From: Zancudomyces culisetae
Lineage: Eukaryota > Kickxellomycota > Harpellomycetes > Harpellales > Legeriomycetaceae
Assembly (NCBI GenBank): GCA_001969505.1
Contig: LSSK01000607.1
Span: 1-19,097, forward strand
DNA length: 19,097 nucleotides
Direction of reading: 5' to 3'
This document shows, in pieces, positions 1 through 8,246 of this stretch. Each line of letters opens with the position of its first letter. Within the stretch, counting starts at the first letter, position 1. The notes under the pieces are model-generated. The model made no database searches. It was not told the DNA's origin and worked only from the letters and a program-made list of their open reading frames with translations. The position numbers and the translations under genes are program-made.

Positions 1-331
1 ACATATAACATACTTTTCTATTACTGCTATTAAAAGTTATATATACTCAACAAATCTATAACTTCATAATGTCTACACTATCAATCAAATTTCCTTATTT
101 CTCTTTTACCAATTAAACGCAGTATTTTCTTATTTTTTCCACGATCAAACAATTTTTTTATTCACATAATCCTTATGCAATAATTTTAAAAAAAATTTTC
201 TAAAGCCTAATGTTACTATTCCAAGTACTAAACTCATTTCAAGAACTCGAATATATATTCATAATTGATTTATGTAATAGGCGAAAGTCTCTTCATTTAG
301 TAGAAATTATACCGATAAATCTTATAATACA
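1..331. other. Intergenic region upstream of DUS1
   Basis: This is an AT-rich stretch with frequent A and T homopolymers and no open frame of note. It should contain the DUS1 promoter and 5' UTR, but I cannot point to a specific TATA box or transcription-factor site. Confidence 0.6.
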
Positions 332-1513
332 ATGAAAAGGGAGAATACAGAATTAACTGAAACAATAGAAAAAAAGGCCAAAGTGGAAACAGACACACAA
401 GAAGAAATGGGGGCGTACGACTACTTCAATAAGGTATTAAAGAGCCCCAAGTACATATTGGCGCCGATGGTGGATCAAAGCGAATTGGCCTGGCGAATGC
501 TGAGTAGAAAATACGGGGCACATGTATGTTTTACCCCAATGTTCCATTCCAAGCTTTTTACAACAAAGCAATATTTTGAAGACATGTGGGAGTATGATGA
601 GAAGGATCGACCCTTAATAGCACAATTTTGTGGAAATGATCCAAAATATCTGGTAGAAGCCTCAAAACTAATAGAAGATAAGGTGGATGGTATAGATTTA
701 AATCTGGGATGCCCACAACATATAGCAAAGCGGGGGAAATATGGCTCTTTTTTAATGGAAGAGTGGGACCTTATAACTCAAATTATAACAGCACTATGTG
801 CAAATATTAAAGTTCCTATTAGCGCTAAAATAAGAGTTTTTGAAACCGAAGAAAAAACAGTTGAATACGCAAAAACTTTGGAAAAAGCAGGTGTGAAAAT
901 GCTTACTGTTCATGGAAGGCTACGCGAGCAAAAGGGACACAAGACAGGTTTATGTGACTGGACCAAGATACGTGCGGTAAAACGCGCTCTCAAGATTCCA
1001 GTGGTGGCAAACGGTGGAATTATGTACAATGAAGATATAGATAAGTGTTTAGAATTTACGGAATGTGATGCAGTAATGGTTGCAGAAGGTAGCTTGTACA
1101 ACCCAGCTATATTTTGTGAAAAGGATGAACATGTTAACCAATGGGAAATAGCACAAGAGTACTTGCAAATAGTAAAGGAAAATTATCCTGGTACAAAATC
1201 GGGCTACATAAAGTCGCATTTATTCAAAATATTCAAACCTAGCCTGGGTCAATTTGTTAATACCAGAGAGCAACTCGGAAAGGCCAAATCGCTTGAAGAT
1301 TTTGAAAATGTAGTATCACAAATGAAGAGCAACTTAACAGGGCTAAAAGATTCTTCGGGTGTCGAACAGAATGGCACAAATTATCATATTGATGAGTATG
1401 GATACCGAACCCTTCCTGTCTGGAAATGTCAGCCTGAAATCCGAAAATGTTTTGACTCTAAAAACTCGACCAATGGGCTGCCATTGGGAAGAAAACACTT
1501 TGGCTCTGATTAG
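332..1513 (+). CDS. DUS1: tRNA-dihydrouridine(16/17) synthase, Dus1 type
   Basis: This protein is predicted to reduce uridine to dihydrouridine in the D-loop of tRNAs, using FMN and NAD(P)H. In yeast, Dus1 modifies positions 16 and 17. The 393-aa single-exon frame shows the whole TIM-barrel core: LAPMVDQSE (43-51, FMN site), CFTPM (66-70), FCGNDP (99-104), LNLGCPQ with the likely catalytic Cys127, the AKRGKYGSFL segment (132-141), SAKIR with Lys166, HGR (194-196), ANGGI (226-230) and AEG (251-253). The C-terminus ends with a Dus1-like LPVWKCQP segment. Length is slightly below yeast Dus1. The N-terminal 30 residues are charged and carry no targeting signal. I chose the start because it is the first ATG before the conserved barrel. 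The stop is TAG. The gene converges on mitochondrial AspRS with a 51-bp gap, so the two 3' UTRs probably overlap. The substrate position is inferred from the family. Confidence 0.93.
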   Translation: MKRENTELTETIEKKAKVETDTQEEMGAYDYFNKVLKSPKYILAPMVDQSELAWRMLSRKYGAHVCFTPMFHSKLFTTKQYFEDMWEYDEKDRPLIAQFCGNDPKYLVEASKLIEDKVDGIDLNLGCPQHIAKRGKYGSFLMEEWDLITQIITALCANIKVPISAKIRVFETEEKTVEYAKTLEKAGVKMLTVHGRLREQKGHKTGLCDWTKIRAVKRALKIPVVANGGIMYNEDIDKCLEFTECDAVMVAEGSLYNPAIFCEKDEHVNQWEIAQEYLQIVKENYPGTKSGYIKSHLFKIFKPSLGQFVNTREQLGKAKSLEDFENVVSQMKSNLTGLKDSSGVEQNGTNYHIDEYGYRTLPVWKCQPEIRKCFDSKNSTNGLPLGRKHFGSD

Positions 1514-1525
1514 AAATTACATTTT

Positions 1526-1535
1526 TTTATTTATT
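1526..1535 (-). terminator. Candidate poly(A) signal for mitochondrial AspRS
   Basis: Two overlapping AATAAA hexamers read on the minus strand, about 30-39 nt beyond the AspRS stop codon. They sit in the 51-bp gap between the two convergent stop codons. Position and sequence fit a canonical eukaryotic polyadenylation signal, but AT-rich DNA produces this motif by chance. Confidence 0.4.
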
Positions 1536-1564
1536 AAAAAACAACTAAACACTAGCAGGTAAAG

Positions 1565-4343
1565 CTAGTTTGTACTGTGTTTTAGGTGATACTGCTCAAG
1601 CTCCTTGTCGCTCACCGGGGCAGGTGAGTTCAAAAATAAATCTTTACCCTCTTTTGATTTTGGAAAAGCGATGACATCTCTCAAGCTACTTGCGTTTGTT
1701 AGAATAGCAATAAGTCTGTCAAACCCAAGTGCTATACCTCCATGGGGAGGGCACCCGTGCTCTAGAGCCATCAATAAATGATTAAATCTGGCGCAACTCT
1801 CAGGATCCAAATTCAGCATCCCTTCAAATATGTGTTTTTGCACGTCTTTATCATGATTTCTAATGCTTCCACCTCCCAATTCTACCCCATTTACCACAAT
1901 ATCATAGTGCTGTCCTACTATTTCCTTCATTTCTTTGGACGCGAGCTCCTCTACATTTTCCGGTGCTGTAAATGGATGATGTGTTGAGCTAACTGTTTTT
2001 TCCCCTTTACCTTCTATTGTAAACAACGGGAATTTCTCTATCCACACGAATTCGAATTTTTTGGTGTCTGTCAAAGTGAGGCCTCCTATGTAACTTCTAA
2101 CTCTACCGAGTGTTGTGGTTGCCGCCTTTTTTTAATAACATGAATTCGTTATTTTTTTTAGTGGTTTGGTCAATTTTTCTTGTGTAGGTCGGTTGGGGTC
2201 GTATTTTCTATAATACTGGGATATAATTGTACTTACTGTCAATTCCGGATCTCTTTCTGATACTACAACCAAATCTCGGCTAGAAATTTCTTTTCTAATA
2301 ACATTTTCATTTTCTAAAATGATTTGACCATCTATACCTGGATGTGTGATATCCAACAACTCATTGTTTTCTTTATTGATTTTATATATTCTGGTGCACT
2401 AGTCGTATTAATGTATCAACACAATAAAAGTTAATAATAAGACAAAAATTTTCTCAGTGCCTTAAATAATTATCAGCTAATGTTGCTAGGAAAGTTCGAC
2501 ACTGGCTTACCTTTGACTCGTTGTTGTTGATACTCTCTCTGATTATCTCTTGAATAGCATTTAAATTAAAATTTTTGGCTCCCTTGACTACCAAGTATTC
2601 GATTTTGCCCAACTGCTTGATCTACCCACAGTGATTACACAAATTATTATTGTGCTTGCTAATTCTACAAGCTTTTATCCGCGCTGTATATGGTAATTAA
2701 ATCAAAAATAATGAAATTTGGTTACCTCCAGGTTAGAAAGCCTTAAATCTGGTTTATCACTTCCATACTACACATATTATCATCCTTTCGTTTTAAATTA
2801 CAAAGTTCGACATGTTGAAAGGCATATAAAAGTTGGGAAAAAGTACAACTCAACTAGAGTAAACAAATTTACCTTGTTAATTGCATCATCAAACGTCATC
2901 CTGTTTATGGGAACTTGGATATCAATGTCCAGTATTTCCTTCCACAAAGCTTTTAATAACCCTTCAACTATCCGTTGAATATCCTTTTGGTCGATAAATG
3001 ACATTTCTAGGTCAATCTATCACATATGTTGTACATTAGTTATTGTAGCCTAGCTAACTTAGATCGACTCATGTTTATATAACCCACCTGTGTAAACTCT
3101 GGCTGTCTATCTGCCCTTAAATCCTCATCTCTAAAGCACCTTGCTATCTGATAATATCTATCGAATCCGGATACCATTAACATTTGCTTAAACTATTTGT
3201 TTTACCATTTATAATTTGTTTACTTGAACTATGTCCTAATTTTCTAGTGAGCTGATACTAAACCAAGAAATTGTAGAAGCACTAGTAATACCTGCTGCGG
3301 GCTCTGTGGCAGCGAATAACAATGTCCTGGTAAGTTCCTGCTTGGAACCAAAAACTCCCTAGCGCCTTCAGGTGTGGGCTTAAACAAAATTGGAGTTTCA
3401 ATATCGTAGAATCCTCGTGACTCTAAATATTTTCGGACAATGAACATGACTTTTGATCTTGTCTTGATGTTATTTTGCAGTTCTTTTCTTCGTAAGTCCA
3501 AATGTCGAAACTCTAGTCTTTTTTCCTCTTTTGGCTATCAAGTTATTTCAAGTATGCAAATGGTCTTTAAATCCGTATATTCTCATAATCACTAACATTA
3601 ACGTTATATTATGCTAAGTATTGAGTTTTTACTTACCAGTTTTTCTTTGGTGTGCAAGTTAAATGGCAAATTCCGAGCTGTGTTGAGCACTGTAACATCA
3701 CTTGCTACAATTTCAACAAGGCTGTGATCAAAATTCGTCTCATCACCTTTCTTTTTACCACCAGGTTGCTTTTTCACAACTCCTTTTATTTTAACAACAC
3801 TCTCCACAGGCAAATCCCTGAGCACCTCCCATATCTGCCCATTATCTTTAGAAAGTGTCTGCTTATCTAACACAATTTGCACGGAGCCATCAATATCTCT
3901 TAGTTTAATAAAACTCAACCCGCTTGATATTGATCTAATGCTCTGAGTCCAACCGCAGACTTCCACAACCTCACCTATCAAGCAAGAACCGACTTGACCG
4001 CATGTGTGTGTTCTCATTGAAGTTGCTTTTACATTATATGAGTTTAAATCTTGTTTGGTAATGTTATCTATTTTCAGAATCATTTGTTGTATATTCAGTT
4101 AGTGATATTTTATCAATTAAATAATGTACTATACATACTGTACAGTGTGGATATTGTTGGGTTTATATAATATAAACAGCACTTGCTTATGATTGAGGTA
4201 TGAAATTGAGATTCAAGTCTGGCTAGATTGCTTCTTAAAGTTCCTTCTTTGGTTTTAGTTACTCTTGAGGCTATACAAAGTGCCAACGGTTTGTATCGCG
4301 TTGATAATCGTCTAGAGATTCCGGTATGAATTATTCTTAGCAT
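1565..4343 (-). CDS. MSD1: Aspartyl-tRNA synthetase, mitochondrial (nine exons)
   Basis: This is a class IIb synthetase charging mitochondrial tRNA-Asp. It is bacterial-type (like DARS2/MSD1) rather than cytosolic. My exons, 5' to 3', are 4343-4139, 4067-3637, 3534-3292, 3192-3088, 3016-2873, 2767-2726, 2621-2511, 2398-2237 and 2125-1565. They join in frame to 667 aa with a TAG stop, which is the usual length. Residues 1-68 are rich in Arg, Ser and Lys ([18 protein letters not shown]...) and look like a matrix presequence. An OB-fold anticodon domain follows (about 87-195), then motif 1 ([14 protein letters not shown]), the LPQSPQQF loop, motif 2 ([14 protein letters not shown], from 313), a shortened GAD-like insertion, [12 protein letters not shown] (about 561-570), motif 3 (GGIALGFDR, Arg618) and RDVIAFPK. 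The exon 1-2 join is the least certain; a TGA lies in frame upstream of ATG 4343. An alternative start is ATG 4083. Confidence 0.9.
2126..4138 (-). other. Eight spliceosomal introns of mitochondrial AspRS
   Basis: The intron spans are 4068-4138, 3535-3636, 3193-3291, 3017-3087, 2768-2872, 2622-2725, 2399-2510 and 2126-2236, so lengths run from 71 to 112 bp. Donors in order are GTATGT, GTAAGT, GTATTA, GTGGGT, GTAAAT, GTAACC, GTAAGC and GTAAGT. Acceptors are TAG in the first seven and AAG in the last. The first intron carries a CACTAAC branch-point-like motif, and some others carry TAAC or CTAAT. The first intron is phase 1 and the other seven are all phase 0. Boundaries were set by protein continuity, not by transcript data. 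Confidence 0.82.
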
Positions 4344-4682
4344 TTTGTTAAATGTATCGACTATTCAACATGTTATCTCTGTTATCTTGTTCAAGCAAGT
4401 TCGAGGGCAAAGATACAAAACCTTTTAAAATCAGGTCAGAAAACTTGATTCGATCATTTCATTCAAACATACTATTGGTTCGATTTCACAATAGAAAATA
4501 AAAACATTCGATAAATGTTGCAGTGTGTAACTCAACAACTAATAACATGCTAACTATCCAGACAAGAAGAAATAGTGCCCACATACTCGTCATTAAAACA
4601 ACGGCGACTTAAACCGCTATTTACTACTTTTCACGCTTTTATACTTTGCGCTTTAAACGCATGTACCCTACGTTATTAATTT

Positions 4683-4716
4683 TTAACTGAAAATATTAAT
4701 AATTATGTTCAGTTAA
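4683..4716. repeat. Perfect inverted repeat, 9-bp arms
   Basis: TTAACTGAA at 4683-4691 is followed by a 16-nt AT-rich spacer and its exact reverse complement at 4708-4716. Each arm contains the TAACTG/CAGTTA core. It lies about 340 bp upstream of the AspRS start codon. It could be a paired protein-binding site, a remnant of a small element, or chance in AT-rich DNA. Confidence 0.75.
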
Positions 4717-7384
4717 TTTGGTATAAAATAGTCTTTTTATTTTGAAATCTAAACTTTAATAATAAAAATAATAAGAATGAAAACCTGAAACACATAAACC
4801 CGAGTTTTGAGTTGTAAGTTTACTTTTTCGGTGTATAGCTAGATGATAGAATTTGACCAATTCTATTATTCTATTGATATGCTACCACAGCAATTGGGCT
4901 GACACCCAAACCATGCGAGCAAGTGTTAGGTGTTTCGGCTTCCTCATGACAAGAACATTGATGATGGTGGTCGTGATCTACTTGATCGATAACAATGGCA
5001 ACGGTGACAATGATGACGATGGCAACATCGATTTACATTTTCTACTGTAACAACACTAGTAGTATACATATCTACACTGTTACTTAAAGGGTGTATGTTG
5101 TTTGTAGCTACCTCACATTTGCCCCTTTGTATATTTTGTATTTGGCTAAGGTGGCAATTTTGGGCCACATTCAATTATAGATTCAAATGTTTCTTCAAGC
5201 CTTTTCTACGCTTTTGTCATTCTGCGATGAGATCTGTTCAGCTATCTCGAGTTGACAATTTCTTTGTCTTGGAAATGTGCGGACACAGAAAGGAGTGCAA
5301 TAAGGCACAATAATCTCACTTTAACCACCATGTACTCTTGGTATGGCTATTTACTTTTGATTTTTTCTATATTTCTTTAACTAGACGCTTTTCTCTTGTG
5401 GCTACTAGAATGCAAAAACACTAATAATGTCACCAATAGTCTTCTTGCCTATGTTCGGTGGTTTTGGCGTGGTAAGTCAATGTTTAAAACAAGATCTGGT
5501 GAAAGTTGGCGTTTTATTAAACGCTTGTTATGATCGGTATTTATTTGAGTGTAAAACGAACTGATATATGCTACTTTATGGCATTTTTCGACATATCAAA
5601 ATGATGAGTTTGTTCTTAAGTACAAGGGTCGGCACCATAATTGGCTTAGTTCAATTAGTCTAATAGTATTGAGGCTAGTAGCACTGAATCATTTTTTAAT
5701 AGTTAATATTTAACATATATTATGGTTTTTGACTTTGGCCTAAACTGGTGTGCTAACTCCAGAAAATTTTACTCCCATATACCTGTTCTTCAAAAATTAA
5801 GTGATGTACATCGTTATTTGCTGCTACTTCACTTACAAATGATTGTTTTAGGAAAAAAGATCTTAATTTGACAAAATAGTTTAATAATATCACCATCTCC
5901 CCTCTTCGGTTGGAAACCTGCTTACAGTAAAGACATTAACTACCGATTAAAACCAAGAACTTTTTAATTTGCATTTCACCCGTTCTTATCCTATACCGAT
6001 TATCTATTTGAGGTATTTTTGACAGACCAGCTTCATAAAATGTCTACTCAGCCTTTTCTCTTATACATTAGCTATATGTTTATGCTTTTATTGACCACTG
6101 TTGATTCTTAATATCTCATATTTTTGTTTGATGGTAGTGTTTGTTTTAATTTGGTTTGAGTGTGTATTTATGAGGCTATCAATTGAAACTAGAAAGAGGT
6201 TTTAGCTAATTCGCCCGATACCGATATCTAGTGCAATGTGTACTATCTTTTCAGAGAATCTATCTATTGGACATATATAAGGATTAATTATTAAGTGCAC
6301 TCGGCTTATCAAAAAAATAGTTTTGTGCTGATCCTGAGGTGTACTAAGGTAGTTTGCCATTTCAAAAATAGAGTGGCATTCTTTCAGAGTAATAGTAGTA
6401 CATTACTATTAAATGCATTTATTTTTGCTTTTTGGATCTAGCTATGTGGATACAGCTAGTATTCTAGTACTAACCTAGACAAGTAGACATGCCAGTATTG
6501 TCTGTGCAAATGTATACGTACGTACTTTTCTATTCAAACTTTCAACTTTAGTTATTGTTGTACATAAAATTAACAATGGTAATCTCCTCTTTTTTGCATA
6601 CATGTGGGAAAGTACATTTTATGCAAGAGTATTGGATTTTTTTTCCCTTTTTTTAAATTAAAAGAATATCTACTAGTATTTGCAGAATTGAAGTGCAAAA
6701 AGTATAATGCCTTAAATAACTAACATGGTACAGATGTTTAAATTAAATAATAATAAACGTGAAATTAAATTTTAAGCTGAACAGTAAGATTCAATTAGAT
6801 AGTAAAGGAAACTTTCCATAGTTTTTAAAATTAAGAGAGAAAGGGAAGGAGAAAGAGAAAGGTGTTGCGTTTGGCTACAAAAGACGAATTATCCTATATA
6901 TTTTTATGATGTGCAGTTATACTGGCCAGCAAGTAAACAAATATGAAATATGCACAGTAATAGGTTGTTTTTCATCTTTATCTAGTGGATAATACATTTC
7001 CCATATTTACAGGGGGGTGGTGGGAGTATATGATGAAGGCACAACTTTGCTTAGCTGTTGCCCATAGAATTTTTTTTTTATAATCAGAATTAAATTGGCA
7101 AAAGAGAATTGACGATAAGAGCCACGTTTCAGTAACAGATGTTACATAAGTGCGCACTATCTTCACTGCCAAAATAATTATCGATAAACAAATCAGTTAC
7201 GAACATCTCAAAATAAAAAAATAGGACAATTAGTTATGGATCATGTCATTTTAAAAAGAAAAATAACTACTCACGTTGCACGTTGGCTAGAAAAGTGAAA
7301 ATAAATGAACGTGAAAAGGTATACAATCATTTTCATGTGAACAGAGGTGTTAGTAAGGCTACCAAAGACAGAGAAACCCACAAC

Positions 7385-7419
7385 ACAGTTATCATCCATC
7401 CGACTCCCGTGATAACTGT
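7385..7419. repeat. Perfect inverted repeat, 10-bp arms
   Basis: ACAGTTATCA at 7385-7394 is followed by a 15-nt pyrimidine-rich spacer and its exact reverse complement at 7410-7419. The core CAGTTA/TAACTG is shared with the hairpin at 4683-4716, and spacer length differs by only one base. It lies about 830 bp upstream of the exportin-4 start codon. Confidence 0.78.
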
Positions 7420-8246
7420 TGGTCTTTTCTAGACATAACTACTGCCTATTAAGAACTATCTATCTTTTTGCTTATCATTTTTCGGAAAAAGTTTTGAACA
7501 AAAAAGGTGCCGCTCGTTCTGATCCACTCCGTTCCCTTTATATTCATTTCATTAGCTACTCTTCAGAGCCATGGACAGTGTATATGTGTATTTCATTTGT
7601 ATCTGCTGATTATAATTGTGTAGCTAATTGGATTATCCTATCTCTAGTTGTTTCTTTAAAAAAAGTGAAGGGTTTTGAAAATCGTCTTTTTTTCCCGAAA
7701 ACTCAAAAATTTGAAACATCTTGGGTGTTTCCAATTAAAATACAAATGTAGGATTCATATTTATTATTTTTGTTTTTGCTGTTTCAACATAAAAATGTAT
7801 AAATCATTTGGTGTACTTGATTGGGTGAATTTGTAAGTGCATTTTATTTTTTTTACAGATTTTTTTTGGGGGGGTAGGAAATCGAATGGTGGGGAATGAG
7901 TTTGAATGCTCTTATAAACCTTAAAGTAGCATTAAGCAAAAAAAAAGGAAAGCCCATACTAAATACAAGATATAATACAAGGGAGTACTTAGGGAAGGGT
8001 ATATTAAATAGAACTTGCTCTCCATCTACAAAGTAGAATAAAATCATAGATTATAAGAATCAATGAACACTATTCGGTGATTGGAAACAGCATATTTTGA
8101 GGTTTGGAGAATAGGTGAAACTAAAAAGAAATTGATGGCTTGCTAATTAATCTCCTAAATTAAACACACGGAATCATTTCAAACGAAAATAAATAATATA
8201 ATAGAACAAGAAGTGGGATGGGCTGAAATAGAAAATAGACTTAAAA

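Larger units (their letters stand above)
4344..8246. other. 3.9-kb intergenic region without recognisable genes
   Basis: This region separates the divergent 5' ends of mitochondrial AspRS and exportin-4. Sampled lines have roughly one third G+C, clearly higher than the block at 15.4-18.7 kb. Open frames are short and resemble no family I know. The longest, near 7419-7751 (+), has no ATG at its start. I found no rRNA, tRNA, spliceosomal RNA or transposase signature. What stands out is two perfect hairpins (4683-4716 and 7385-7419), a short purine-rich tract at about 6830-6865, and G-rich runs near 7012 and 7869. It should contain both divergent promoters. Confidence 0.55.

Noticed and set aside
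4853-5313. Three short frames of 65-76 codons on both strands
   Set aside because: Part of the sequence is GAT/GAC-type simple repeat, which opens frames on both strands. No domain, splice signal or codon bias supports a gene.
5427-5564. 45-aa frame (+) with a GTAAGT donor inside
   Set aside because: Too short and without recognisable homology. No acceptor and following exon could be found.
7363-7380. ACAGAGAA word resembling the U6 snRNA ACAGAGA box
   Set aside because: The flanking U6 sequence (GATTAGCATGGCCCC-type segment) and a Pol III terminator are missing.
7419-7751. 110-codon open frame (+) in the long intergenic region
   Set aside because: It begins after a TAA with CTG/TTG and has no ATG near its start. 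The translation matches no family I know, and there is no splice support.
7853-8047. 64-aa hydrophobic frame (-) with an ATG start
   Set aside because: Its stop region is built from G and T homopolymers. It lies just upstream of exportin-4 on the other strand and shows no motif, so chance is the best explanation.
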